Positions 1-9,491 are shown, numbered from the stretch's first letter. The stretch is 18,648 nt of DNA from RECO01 sp050485385 (GCA_050485385.1 JBJHBG010000100.1:1-18648), one strand, 5' to 3'. Notes: generated by a model not told the origin, from the sequence alone. Made by a program: numbers and translations.

Positions 1-270
1 CCGCCCGAGACCCCCCGAACGGCCCGAAAAGCACATCGAGCGCGTTCGCGTACCCGCGCCCAACCCCGCCGCCCCGCTCATCACTCGTTCAACGGCGCCG
101 AGAGCGGGGTAGTTCGAGGTCTCCAAGCGGCTGCCGACCCCCATCTCGATGCAGACATGGTCGAGCAAGCTCGGTTGATGCACAAACTTGCGAAGGACCT
201 GGATACCGACTATCTTGTTCGCCGTATTCGGGAGGAGGGTGGTTATCCCGGACTCCTGGAAGGAGCGTAA
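1..270 (+). CDS. Hypothetical protein, 3' end only (runs off left edge)
   Basis: This frame has no stop from the first base to TAA at 268-270, so it is either the 3' part of a longer gene or a short gene starting at ATG 157 or ATG 178. The last 40 or so residues look protein-like and charged (an acidic-basic stretch around the ATG at 178, ending GGYPGLLEGA). The first 30 or so residues are Arg/Pro/Ala-rich and less convincing, so a start near 157 is possible. The stop lies 4 bases before the ATG of the next small gene, which suggests a two-gene unit. Base composition is clearly less GC-rich than the housekeeping genes (32 G+C of 60 at 181-240, against 43 of 60 at 1201-1260). I do not recognise the family and assign no function. 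Confidence 0.35.
   Translation, partial: PPETPRTARKAHRARSRTRAQPRRPAHHSFNGAESGVVRGLQAAADPHLDADMVEQARLMHKLAKDLDTDYLVRRIREEGGYPGLLEGA
260..265 (+). promoter_or_regulatory. Ribosome binding site fixing the start at 275
   Basis: AAGGAG lies 9 bases before ATG 275. It overlaps the last codons of the upstream partial ORF and is the main reason for choosing 275 over 188 as the start. Confidence 0.6.
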
Positions 271-274
271 ATCG

Positions 275-472
275 ATGCGCAGCCTCGGCCGCTTCGAGGA
301 CTACATTGCCGGTTCTGATCAGCGCCGTGTAGCGGCCGGGCTCACGGAGATGGATTACGTGCGCGCTCGCAACAACGGCCGCAGGCGGACCCCGGAAAAG
401 CGAGAGTTTCTGAAAGCTATTGCCGAGCGTGCCCGTGCCGCCGGCGTCGAGCCGCTCCCTGCAAATTTCTGA
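275..472 (+). CDS. Small hypothetical protein, 65 aa
   Basis: The start is ATG 275, chosen over the upstream in-frame ATG 188 because an AAGGAG ribosome binding site at 260-265 sits 9 bases before it and because 188 would overlap the upstream ORF. The product is small, soluble and basic. It begins MRSLGRFEDY, has a basic central block (RARNNGRRRTPEKR, about residues 30-43), then a predicted helix rich in Ala, Arg and Glu, and ends LPANF. There is no signal peptide or membrane segment. The gene follows the partial ORF by 4 bases, so the two are probably co-transcribed. A DNA-binding or antitoxin-like role would fit the size and charge, but nothing specific supports it. The family is not recognised. 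Confidence 0.55.
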   Translation: MRSLGRFEDYIAGSDQRRVAAGLTEMDYVRARNNGRRRTPEKREFLKAIAERARAAGVEPLPANF

Positions 473-487
473 CGACCTAGCTCTGTG

Positions 488-622
488 TTACTCGGGGCCA
501 TAGTTGGCCGGAAAATCGTCGTTTCGTAGGGCGTAGGTTAGCAGTGCTGCCGCGGCGCGAAGTGGTCGCCAGGCGTTCGCGGCAACATTGTGAAGCGGCC
601 TGCAAACCCAGTTCCTCCATTA
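488..622 (-). pseudogene. Possible decayed gene remnant on the reverse strand
   Basis: Between two reverse-strand TAA codons (complement of 620-622 and 488-490) is a 43-codon frame with no ATG. Its end reads like real protein: NAWRPLRAAAALLTYALR followed by NDDFPANYGPE and a stop. A second reverse frame just upstream (about 600-662) also looks protein-like (DDKPEIAAGLVMEELGLQ). The two are offset by one base, as expected for a frameshifted gene. The WRPxR-AAA pattern loosely recalls the C-terminal helix of AlkA-type DNA glycosylases, but that resemblance is weak. The 194 bases from 473 to 666 hold nothing else I can support. Confidence 0.25.
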
Positions 623-666
623 CCAGCCCGGCGGCGATTTCCGGTTTGTCGTCACCTTGTCCCACT

Positions 667-930
667 TCAGCGGCGGCGGCGTAGCGCGCCGATCAACAGG
701 AACAGGAGCCAGAGGGGCACCACGACGATGGCGCCGGTGAGGACGTAGCCGACGACGTCGCTACCGGAGCCGAGCAGGCCCTGGAACTGGCGCCAGAGCG
801 TGTTGGCGGCGGCGACGGTGGTCTGCCAGGCGCGCTCCAGCACACCCGTGGGGCTGCGGTCGATCCAGGCCAGCACGACGCCCACCACGAAGCAGGCAAC
901 CAGGAGCTTGAGGACCGTCCAGAGGTTCAT
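667..930 (-). CDS. Small two-helix membrane protein, DUF6460-like
   Basis: The 87-residue product starts at the ATG complementary to 928-930; the much longer open frame upstream is the antisense shadow of the HAD gene. It begins MNLWTVLKLLVACFVVGVVL, has one hydrophobic helix at about residues 7-23, an amphipathic middle (about 28-52), a second helix at about 60-82, and ends in four arginines that suggest a cytoplasmic C-terminus. Size, layout and N-terminal sequence recall the alphaproteobacterial DUF6460 family of unknown function; that name is from memory and unverified. The gene is divergent from the HAD/lysS/rsmB/purH run, with 165 bases between the starts. No function can be assigned. 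Confidence 0.7.
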   Translation of the reverse strand: MNLWTVLKLLVACFVVGVVLAWIDRSPTGVLERAWQTTVAAANTLWRQFQGLLGSGSDVVGYVLTGAIVVVPLWLLFLLIGALRRRR

Positions 931-1095
931 GGCGCCAGGTTCCGTCGCTCGGTGGCCAGGGTGTCGGCGGTGTCTTATCCCGGCCCGCCACCCGGCGGCA
1001 ATCGCCCGAGGGCGCTGGGGCTCGCCGCTCGAGCCTTCACATGGAGGCCCGGTCGTGGCACACCGCCGGCTCCCGTCACCGCCTGGACCGCCACC

Positions 1096-1947
1096 ATGCC
1101 GCAACCGATCGAGGGGCTTCGGCCGCTCGCCGCGTCCGCCGACGCCTTCGTCTTCGACCTCTGGGGCGTGGTCCACGGCGGACAGACGCCCTTCGCGGGC
1201 GTGGTCGAGACACTCGCCGCCGTGCGCGCGGCGGGCAAGCCCATCGCCTTCGTCACCAACGCGCCCGTGCGCGCCCACCACGTCGCCCAGCATCTGGCGG
1301 GGATGGGGCTGGGCAACGCCTACGACGCGCTCGTCACCAGCGGCGAGGCCACCTACGAGCGCCTGCGCACGGCCTATGCCGGTGGGCGCTACCTGCCGGT
1401 CGGCCCGAGCTGGGCGAAGCTGCTGCACGACGAACTGCCGTTGACCGCAACGGTCGACGTGGCCGCAGCGGACCTCATCCTGGTGGTCGGCCTCGACGAG
1501 GCGCGACGCGAGCCGAGCGAGTACGACGCGGAGCTGGACGCCGCCTTGGCGCGCGACCTGCCGTTGGTCTGCGCCAATCCCGACCGGGTGATCGTGGTGC
1601 AGGACGGCACCTTCAGTTGGTGCGCGGGCGCCCTGGCGGAGCGCTACGAGCAGCGCGGCGGGCGGGTGGAGTGGATCGGCAAGCCCGATCCCGGCATCTT
1701 CGCGCAGGCCGCCGCCGCCGTCGGTGTCGACGATCCGGCGCGGGTGGTCGTCGTCGGCGACGGCCTGCCGACGGACATCGCCGGGGCCAATGCCTACGGG
1801 GCGCCGAGCGTGCTGATCACCCGCGGCATCCACTCCCGCGACCTCGGCATCCAGCCGGGCGAGACGGCGGCCATCGCCGCCATTCGCGACCTCGTCGCGC
1901 GGCACGGCTTTCGACCGGACTACGCGTTGGCGAGCCTCGCATGGTGA
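1096..1947 (+). CDS. HAD-superfamily class IIA hydrolase (TIGR01459-type)
   Basis: The 283-residue product is a cytoplasmic haloacid dehalogenase-superfamily phosphatase of the class IIA (NagD-like capped) group. Motif I is FDLWGVVHGG with nucleophile Asp21. Motif II is FVTN (Thr54-Asn55). The motif III lysine is in GKPDPGIF (Lys196) and motif IV is VGDGLPTD (Asp222, Asp227). The usual second Asp of DxD is Trp23, which I recall as typical of the TIGR01459 subfamily. Start ATG 1096 gives the expected N-terminus just before motif I; the open frame extends upstream to 952 but that part is Pro/Arg-rich and non-homologous in look. The natural substrate is unknown, probably a small phosphorylated metabolite. 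Its stop overlaps the lysS start by 7 bases, so it is probably the first gene of the operon. Confidence 0.88.
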   Translation: MPQPIEGLRPLAASADAFVFDLWGVVHGGQTPFAGVVETLAAVRAAGKPIAFVTNAPVRAHHVAQHLAGMGLGNAYDALVTSGEATYERLRTAYAGGRYLPVGPSWAKLLHDELPLTATVDVAAADLILVVGLDEARREPSEYDAELDAALARDLPLVCANPDRVIVVQDGTFSWCAGALAERYEQRGGRVEWIGKPDPGIFAQAAAAVGVDDPARVVVVGDGLPTDIAGANAYGAPSVLITRGIHSRDLGIQPGETAAIAAIRDLVARHGFRPDYALASLAW

Positions 1948-3545
1948 CGGCGGAGGAACGCGCCTTGACGAACGATGCCTCGACCCTCTTGGGCGACGCC
2001 AAGGTCTGGCCGGCGGTCGAGGCGCAGCGCCTGCTGACGCGCTTTGCCGAGCAGCCCGACCGTCCGGTCCTGTTCGAGACCGGCTACGGGCCCTCGGGCC
2101 TGCCGCACATCGGCACCTTCGGCGAGGTGTTCCGGACGACCATGGTGCGTCGCGCCTTCGAGCAACTGACCGGCTGGCCGACCCGGCTGGTGTGCTTCTC
2201 CGACGACATGGACGGCCTCAGGAAGGTGCCAGAGAACCTGCCCAACCGCGAGGCCATCGCCGTCCACCTGCAAAAGCCGCTGACCGACATCCCCGACCCC
2301 TTTGGCGAGGCGGCGAGCTACGGCCACCACATGAACGGCCGGCTGCGGCGCTTTCTCGACGCCTTCGGCTTCGAGTACCAGTTCATGAGCGCCACCGAGT
2401 GCTATCGCTCGGGCAGGTTCGACGCGACGCTATTGAAGGTCTTGGAACGCCACGAAGCGATCCGCGAGGTCGTACTGCCGATCCTCGGGGCGGAGCGCCG
2501 CGCCACCTACAGCCCGATCCTGCCGATCTCGCCCAAGACCGGCCGTGTCCTCCAGGTGCCGCTGGACGAGACCCATCCCGAGCGCGGCACCGTCGTCTTC
2601 ACCGACGAGGACGGCCAAAAAGAGGAAGTGCCGGTCACGGGCGGGCACTGCAAGCTGCAATGGCGGGCCGACTGGGCGCTTCGCTGGGCGGCGCTGGGCG
2701 TCGACTACGAGATGTACGGCAAGGACCTGATCGACACGGTGAAGATCAGCGCGCCCATCTGTCGCGTGCTGGGCGCCGCACCGCCGGAGGGCTTCGCCTA
2801 CGAACTCTTCCTCGACGAGACGGGGCGCAAGATCTCCAAGTCCATCGGCAACGGCCTCACCGTCGACGAGTGGCTGACCTACGGGCCGAAGAGCAGCCTG
2901 GCGCTGTTCATGTTCCAGTCGCCGAAGAAGGCGAAGCGGCTCTTCTTCGACGTCATCCCGCGCCACGTCGACGACTACGAGAGCTTCCTCGCCAAGGTGC
3001 CGGAGCAGACGCCCCAGGAACGGGTCAACAATCCGGTCTGGCACATCCACGAGGGCAGCCCGCCGCCGGGCGATCTGCCGGTGAGCTACACCATGCTCTT
3101 GAACCTCGCCTCGGTCGCCGCCACCAACGATCCGGCAGTGCTCTGGGGCTTCATCCGCGGCTATGCGCCCGACGCCACGCCCGAGCGCTTTGCCCGGCTG
3201 GACGAGTTGGTCCGGTTGGCGGTCGCCTATTACCGCGACTTCGTGGCGCCGACCAAGGCGTATCGCGCGCCGACCCCGGCCGAGCGTCAGGCGATGGCGG
3301 ACCTCTTGGCCTATCTGGAGACGGCACCGGCAGACGCCGTCGCCGACGACGTGCAGAACGAGGTCTACGAGATCGGCAAGCGTCACGGCGTCGAGCCGCT
3401 GCGGGCCTGGTTCAAGGCACTCTACGAGGTGCTCTTGGGGCAGAGCGAGGGGCCGCGCATGGGTTCGTTCTTCCGGCTCTACGGCCTCGCCAACAGTGCA
3501 GCACTGGTACGGAAGGCCTTGAACGGCGAGCTGGTCGCCTCATGA
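1941..3545 (+). CDS. lysS: Class I lysyl-tRNA synthetase (LysRS1)
   Basis: This enzyme charges tRNA-Lys with lysine using ATP in the cytoplasm. The 534-residue product has the class I Rossmann signatures: a HIGH-like PHIGTF (His56-Gly58) and KISKS at 297-301, plus the family-typical GGHCKLQWRADWALRWAALG and MYGKDLIDTV segments before KISKS and a C-terminal alpha-helical anticodon-binding region (about 380-534). Class I LysRS is the form of archaea, spirochaetes and many alphaproteobacteria, instead of the class II LysS of most bacteria; the symbol lysK is also used. ATG 1941 overlaps the HAD gene by 7 bases and lacks a clear ribosome binding site. An in-frame TTG at 1965 sits 7-8 bases after GGAGGA and may be the true start (526 aa). 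The 3' end overlaps rsmB by 4 bases. Confidence 0.95.
   Translation: MVTAEERALTNDASTLLGDAKVWPAVEAQRLLTRFAEQPDRPVLFETGYGPSGLPHIGTFGEVFRTTMVRRAFEQLTGWPTRLVCFSDDMDGLRKVPENLPNREAIAVHLQKPLTDIPDPFGEAASYGHHMNGRLRRFLDAFGFEYQFMSATECYRSGRFDATLLKVLERHEAIREVVLPILGAERRATYSPILPISPKTGRVLQVPLDETHPERGTVVFTDEDGQKEEVPVTGGHCKLQWRADWALRWAALGVDYEMYGKDLIDTVKISAPICRVLGAAPPEGFAYELFLDETGRKISKSIGNGLTVDEWLTYGPKSSLALFMFQSPKKAKRLFFDVIPRHVDDYESFLAKVPEQTPQERVNNPVWHIHEGSPPPGDLPVSYTMLLNLASVAATNDPAVLWGFIRGYAPDATPERFARLDELVRLAVAYYRDFVAPTKAYRAPTPAERQAMADLLAYLETAPADAVADDVQNEVYEIGKRHGVEPLRAWFKALYEVLLGQSEGPRMGSFFRLYGLANSAALVRKALNGELVAS
1952..1957 (+). promoter_or_regulatory. Shine-Dalgarno site suggesting an alternative TTG start for lysS
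   Basis: GGAGGA at 1952-1957 lies inside the annotated lysS ORF, 7 bases before an in-frame TTG at 1965-1967. No comparable site precedes ATG 1941. Initiation at TTG 1965 would remove eight residues and leave a 17-base gap to the HAD gene. Confidence 0.45.
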
Positions 3546-4823
3546 CGGCAGCGGTAGCGGTCGATGCGGCCCGTCGTACCGGGCTTGCGGCCCTGGACGC
3601 GGTCTTGAGCCGCCCGCCGGTGCACCTCGAGGCGGCACTCGCAGCGGCGGCCGAGCGCTTCGCGCCCGATGCGCGCGACCGGGCCTTCGCGCGGGTACTG
3701 GTGACAGCCGTGCTCCGCCGCAAGGGGCAGCTCGACGGCGTCTTGAAGCGATATCTGAGGTTCGTGCCCGACTCGCTGACGGCACAGAACCTCTTGCGGC
3801 TGGGTGCGGCGCAGCTCTGCCTCCTGCGCACGCCGCCCCACGCCGCCGTTGCCGCGACGGTCGGTCTCGCCCGGAGCCTGCAACGGCCGGAGGTCGGTCT
3901 GATCAACGCCGTCCTGCGCAAGGTGGCGAGCGAGCGGCCGCAGCTACCGGACCCGTCGAAGAACGTGCCGGCCTGGCTGTGGCGAAGCTGGGTCGAGGCC
4001 CATGGCGCGGCCGAGGCGCGGGCCATTGCGGCGGCGCATCTCGAGGAACCGCCGCTCGATCTCACCGTGCCGCACGACCGCGATGTCTGGGCGGCGAAGC
4101 TCGGCGGCGAGCCGATCGGCCCGCAGACCGTACGGCTGCTCCATGCCGGCGCCATCCCGGACCTCGAGGGCTTCGCCGAAGGTTGCTGGTGGGTGCAGGA
4201 CGTCGCCGCCACGCTGCCGGTCTGGGGCCTCGGCGACGTTGCCGGGAAGCGGGTGCTCGACGTCGGTGCGGCACCCGGCGGCAAGACGGCGCAACTGGTG
4301 ACCGCCGGGGCCGTCGTCACGGCGTTGGAGCCGGACCCGGCGCGGGCAGGGCGGCTGCGGGAGAACCTGACGCGGCTGCACCTGGAGGCCCAAATCGTCG
4401 AAGCGGAACTCGGTGCCTTCGACGCGGCCGAGCCGTTCGACGTGGTGCTGATCGACGCGCCCTGCACCGCCACCGGCACCGTTCGCCGCCATCCCGACAT
4501 CCCCTGGCACCGCTCCAGCCGCGACGTGGCGGCGCAGGCGGCCCGGCAGCGCGAGTTGCTGGACTTGGCGCCACCGTTCCTGCGGTCGGGCGGTCGGCTG
4601 GTCTTCGCCACCTGCTCGTTGCAGCCGGAGGAGGGCGAGACGCTGGTCGAGCCGTGGCTCGCCGCGACGCCGACGATGCGGCGTAGCGCTGCCGTCGTAG
4701 CACCGCCCGCCGAACTGGGCGCCCGCAGCGCCGCCCCCGGCCAATGGCGGACGCTGCCCGCGGCCATTCCCGGCGGGATGGACGGTTTCTTCTTCGCCCA
4801 CTTCGAACGATCGAGCGACACCC

Positions 4824-4831
<8 letters not shown>
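3542..4831 (+). CDS. rsmB: 16S rRNA m5C967 methyltransferase RsmB
   Basis: The product methylates a cytosine of 16S rRNA (C967 in E. coli) from S-adenosylmethionine during 30S assembly. Its 429 residues match the length of E. coli RsmB. An N-terminal NusB-like helical RNA-binding domain (about 15-135) is followed by the Rossmann methyltransferase domain. SAM motif I is DVGAAPGGKTAQL (Asp240 on). Motif IV is DAPCTATGTVRRHPDI (Cys308). Motif VI is ATCSLQPEEGE with the likely nucleophile Cys358. The C-terminal PGGMDGFFFAHFER is typical. ATG 3542 overlaps the lysS stop in an ATGA junction, and the 3' end overlaps purH by 8 bases, indicating translational coupling. In many alphaproteobacteria I recall a heparinase-family gene between rsmB and purH; it is absent here. 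Confidence 0.95.
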
Positions 4832-6359
<1,528 letters not shown>

Positions 6360-6382
6360 GCCTTCCGGGCTGTGCTTCGGGT

Positions 6383-6412
6383 TTGACCGGCGTCGACGCT
6401 TCGGCTTACTGA
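6383..6412 (+). promoter_or_regulatory. Weak candidate promoter between purH and the transporter genes
   Basis: TTGACC at 6383-6388 resembles a -35 box. The best-placed -10 (TACTGA, 18-base spacing) is poor. The 124-base gap here is the largest in the plus-strand run before 15077, so a promoter is expected somewhere in it, but this exact assignment is tentative. Confidence 0.25.
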
Positions 6413-6446
6413 GCGCGCGTATCGTGTAACGACGAAACAGACCGCA

Positions 6447-6465
6447 CCGGGCCGCCAAGGTCCGG
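6447..6465 (+). terminator. Hairpin between purH and the TctC-like gene (weak terminator or leader element)
   Basis: CCGGGCC (6447-6453) pairs with GGTCCGG (6459-6465), with one G-U pair and a 5-base loop. Only three T follow (GCGTTT), so as a terminator for purH it is weak. It ends 6 bases before the GGGGAG ribosome binding site of the next gene and could instead be a leader hairpin. Confidence 0.3.
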
Positions 6466-6483
6466 GCGTTTGGGGAGACTCCT

Positions 6484-7473
6484 ATGCGCCTCGTCCATTG
6501 CGCTGCCGTCCTGGCCTTCGCGGCCGCGACGCCCGCCGCCGCCGACTATCCGACCAAGGCCCTTCAGGGCGTCATCATGTGGGGAGCGGGCGGTGCCACC
6601 GACACCGTCAGCCGCGCCATTCAGCCACATGCCGAGGCGGCGCTGGGCCGTGACATCGTCATGACCAACCGGGCGGGTGGCACTGGCGCCATCGCCACCC
6701 GCTACGTCAACGCGCAGAACTCGGACGGCTACACGCTGCTGTTCGGCGCCGAGAACCCGCAGCTCCACAAGGTGTTGGAGTTGGCGGACATCGACTACGA
6801 CGACTTCTACCCGGTCAACGTCATCGCCCGCGGCGTGGCGGTCATCGTCACCACGGCCGATGCACCCTGGCAGAGCTTCGGCGAGTTGGTGGCCGACGCG
6901 CAGGCGCGGCCGGGTGCCATCCGCATGGGGGCGACCGGACCCGGTGGCCTGCCGCACGTGGTGGGCGCGATGCTCGCGAGCGGCGTCGAGTTTCCCGTGA
7001 CGGCCGTGCCCTACGACGGCGAGGGGCCCGCGCTGACGGCGATGCTGGGCGGGGCCGTGGACTTCATGCCGGTCGGAGTCAGTGCTGCGGCCGAGCACAT
7101 CCGCGCCGGCCGCGCCCGGCCGCTCGCCGTGGTCGACACGGCGGAGGTCGACCTGTTGCCCGGCGTGCCGCCGATCACCGAGGAGTTCGAGGTGTTCGAG
7201 GCGTACCTGCCGTGGGGGCCGTTCTACGGCGTGTTCGTCAACCGCGACACGCCGGAGCCGATCGTCGCTACCCTGGTCGAGGCGTTCGCTACGGCGGCGA
7301 GCACGCCGGAGTTCGAAGAACTGATGGAGGCCCGCGGCAACGTCATGATGAACATCTCCGGCGACGAGGCCGACGCGTTCCTCGACCGCTGGCGGTCGGT
7401 GACGTCGTGGATCATGTACGACGCCGACGCCGCCAAGGTGTCGCCCGACACCGTCGGTATCGAGCGGCCCTGA
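6484..7473 (+). CDS. Tripartite tricarboxylate transporter substrate-binding protein (Bug/TctC family)
   Basis: This is the periplasmic solute-binding component of a TTT carboxylate transporter. The 329-residue product has a Sec signal peptide (hydrophobic about 5-16, cleavage probably after AAA at 18-20). The mature start DYPTKALQGVIMWGAGGATD is the Bug-family ligand-binding beta-strand/loop (usually YPTKPIRxVVPFPAGG). Further Bug landmarks are NRAGGTGAIA, GYTLLFG, MGATGPGGLPHVVGAML and AMLGGAVDFMPVG. GGGGAG at 6472-6477, 6 bases upstream, supports ATG 6484. TctB and TctA genes follow directly, making a complete C-B-A set. The ligand cannot be read from sequence; Bug proteins bind diverse mono-, di- and tricarboxylates and related compounds. 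Confidence 0.92.
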   Translation: MRLVHCAAVLAFAAATPAAADYPTKALQGVIMWGAGGATDTVSRAIQPHAEAALGRDIVMTNRAGGTGAIATRYVNAQNSDGYTLLFGAENPQLHKVLELADIDYDDFYPVNVIARGVAVIVTTADAPWQSFGELVADAQARPGAIRMGATGPGGLPHVVGAMLASGVEFPVTAVPYDGEGPALTAMLGGAVDFMPVGVSAAAEHIRAGRARPLAVVDTAEVDLLPGVPPITEEFEVFEAYLPWGPFYGVFVNRDTPEPIVATLVEAFATAASTPEFEELMEARGNVMMNISGDEADAFLDRWRSVTSWIMYDADAAKVSPDTVGIERP

Positions 7474-7491
7474 GCAGACCGTAGGGCGGCC

Positions 7492-8004
7492 GTGGCCGAG
7501 CCCCGCACCCGCCTGCCGGGCGAGCGCGTCTTCGCGCTCGCCATGCTGGGGCTCGCGCTGTTCGTGCTGTGGCAGGCCTACGGTATCGCCGGGCTGAGCG
7601 GCCTCGCTTCGCCCGGCGCGCTGCCCTTGGCCGCAGGCAGCGTCATGGTCGTCGCGGCCGTGGCGACCGTCTGGCAGGGCCGGCGGCTGCCGGCCGATCC
7701 CGCGCGCCGCGCCTTCCTGCCGACGCTCCTGCCGGTCCGCCTCGTCGGCTTCCTCGTTCTCGTCGGCGGCTTGGCCCTCGTGCTCGACCGGCTCGGCTTT
7801 CTCCTCGCCGGGACGGGCTTTCTGGCGCTCGGCATGTTCTGGCTGCACCGGCGCCAACCGCTGCACGTTCTGGCTTGGTCGATCCTGGCCGTGGCGGTGA
7901 TCTACGTGCTCTTCCGCCTCCTCTTCGAGGTGCTGCTGCCCGAGGGCGTCGTGCCCGAGCGGGCGATCCTTGCCTGGATCGGTGATCGGCTCGGGCGCTG
8001 GTGA
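7492..8004 (+). CDS. TctB family small permease subunit of the TTT transporter
   Basis: The 170-residue integral membrane protein has four predicted helices (about residues 13-32, 40-60, 78-105 split by a short loop, and 122-147), the size and layout of the TctB small subunit. It pairs with TctA in the inner membrane. The start is GTG 7492, 18 bases after the TctC stop, behind a modest AGGG ribosome binding site; no better ATG is available before the first helix. The last codon overlaps the TctA start by one base (TGATG), a coupling arrangement normal for these operons. Sequence is poorly conserved in this family, so the call leans on topology and position. Confidence 0.87.
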   Translation: MAEPRTRLPGERVFALAMLGLALFVLWQAYGIAGLSGLASPGALPLAAGSVMVVAAVATVWQGRRLPADPARRAFLPTLLPVRLVGFLVLVGGLALVLDRLGFLLAGTGFLALGMFWLHRRQPLHVLAWSILAVAVIYVLFRLLFEVLLPEGVVPERAILAWIGDRLGRW

Positions 8005-9491
8005 TGGCCGAAATCCTGGCCCAGATCGGGGTCGCTTGGCTCGACCCCTCGCTGCTTCTGCTCACCGCCGCCGGCACGGCCGCGGGCGTCTACATCGGCG
8101 CCATCCCTGGCCTGAGCGTCACCATGGCGGTGTCGATCCTCATCTCCTTCACCTTCACCTGGCGGGCCGAGGAAGCGCTCGCCCTGATCTGCGGCATCTA
8201 CATGGGCGGCGTCTACGGCGGTGCCCGCTCGGCCATTCTCTTGAACATTCCGGGCGGACCGGCCGCCGTCGCCACCGCCCTCGACGGCTACCCTCTGGCG
8301 CAGCGGGGCGAGGCCGGGGCCGCCATCGGGCTTGCCACCGTCATGTCGGTGATCGGTGGCTTCGCCGGCATCCTGGTGCTCGCCTTCGCCGCCCCCTGGG
8401 TCTCCGAGGTGGCACTGGTGTTCCAGCCCCGCGACTACCTGATGATCGCCATCCTCGGCATCCTGCTCGTCGCCTCGCTCTCCGCCGAGAGCCTCGCCAA
8501 GGGCGTGTTCGCGGGGGCTCTGGGGCTGATCGTCGGCACCGTCGGCCTCGATCCCCTGACCGCGCAGGAGCGCTTCACCTTCGGCGTGGTCGATCTTTGG
8601 GCCGGCATCTCGCCCATCGCCGTGATGATCGGCGTCTTCGGCATCGCCGAGGCGCTGGTCCAACTGCACCACCTGGACACCGCCCCCATCCGCCAGAAGG
8701 TCGACCGCATCCTGCCCTCCTTGCGGCTCGTGCGCCGCCACCTGTCCCTGTCGTTGCAGAGTGCGGGCATCGGCGTCGGCGTCGGTGCCCTGCCGGGCAC
8801 CGGCGGCGACATCGCCTCCCTTTTCGCCTACGACCACGCCAAGCGCGTGACCCGGAACCCGAGCCGCCCGTTCGGCGAGGGCGCCTATGAAGGTCTGGTG
8901 GCGCCGGAAACGGCCAACAACGCGGCCGTCGGCGGTGCCTTCATCCCCATGCTCACCCTCGGCATTCCGGGCGATGCCGTGACGGCCGTGATCATCGGTG
9001 CGCTGTTCATCCAGGGCCTCAACCCCGGCCCGATGCTGATGGTCGAGAACGCCCACGTCTTCTGGTTCGTCGTCGGCAGCCTGCTGCTCGCCAATTGCTG
9101 CGTGCTGATCTTCGGCCTGACGGGGGTGCGCATCTTCACCTGGCTGGTGCGCTGTCCGCGCGCCGTCCTGATCCCCCTGATCCTGCTGCTCTCCGTCGTC
9201 GGCGCCTATGCCATCGGCAACGCGCTCACCGACGTCTACTGGGCGCTCGCCTTCGGCGTGTTCGGCTATTTCCTCAAGATGTACCGCTACCCCGTGGCGC
9301 CGATCATCCTCGGCGTGATCCTCGCTCCGTTGATGGATCAGAACTGGCGGCGCGCGATCATCTCGGTGCGGGACGACGTGCCGCAACTGCTCGCCGATCT
9401 CGTCTCGACACCCATTTCCTTCGTCCTGACCGCGGCCATCGTCTCGGTGTTGGCCTCGAAGCTGCCCTGGCATCGTTGGCTGCGTCGCTGA
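8004..9491 (+). CDS. TctA family large permease subunit of the TTT transporter
   Basis: The 495-residue polytopic inner-membrane protein (around 10-12 hydrophobic helices) forms the transport pathway with TctB. Hallmarks are the duplicated glycine-rich loops GAIPGLSVTMAVSI near the N-terminus and GALPGTGGDIASLFAYD in the middle, followed by GEGAYEGLVAPETANNAAVG and FIPMLTLGIPGDAVTAVIIG. I chose ATG 8004 over the overlapping GTG 8001; the difference is one residue. Transport is expected to be driven by the ion gradient, not ATP. The gene is intact and its length is normal for the family (about 500). Confidence 0.95.
   Translation: MAEILAQIGVAWLDPSLLLLTAAGTAAGVYIGAIPGLSVTMAVSILISFTFTWRAEEALALICGIYMGGVYGGARSAILLNIPGGPAAVATALDGYPLAQRGEAGAAIGLATVMSVIGGFAGILVLAFAAPWVSEVALVFQPRDYLMIAILGILLVASLSAESLAKGVFAGALGLIVGTVGLDPLTAQERFTFGVVDLWAGISPIAVMIGVFGIAEALVQLHHLDTAPIRQKVDRILPSLRLVRRHLSLSLQSAGIGVGVGALPGTGGDIASLFAYDHAKRVTRNPSRPFGEGAYEGLVAPETANNAAVGGAFIPMLTLGIPGDAVTAVIIGALFIQGLNPGPMLMVENAHVFWFVVGSLLLANCCVLIFGLTGVRIFTWLVRCPRAVLIPLILLLSVVGAYAIGNALTDVYWALAFGVFGYFLKMYRYPVAPIILGVILAPLMDQNWRRAIISVRDDVPQLLADLVSTPISFVLTAAIVSVLASKLPWHRWLRR

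Noticed and set aside
931..1095. Short inverted repeat GGCTCG/CGAGCC in the divergent gap before the HAD gene, considered as an operator
   Set aside because: A 6-bp stem in DNA this GC-rich is expected by chance, and it has no clear link to a promoter sequence.
931..1905. Upstream extension of the small minus-strand membrane protein to 412 residues
   Set aside because: The extension is antisense to the HAD hydrolase. A proper N-terminus (MNLWTVLKLL) starts at the complement of 928-930, just at the edge of the divergent intergenic region.
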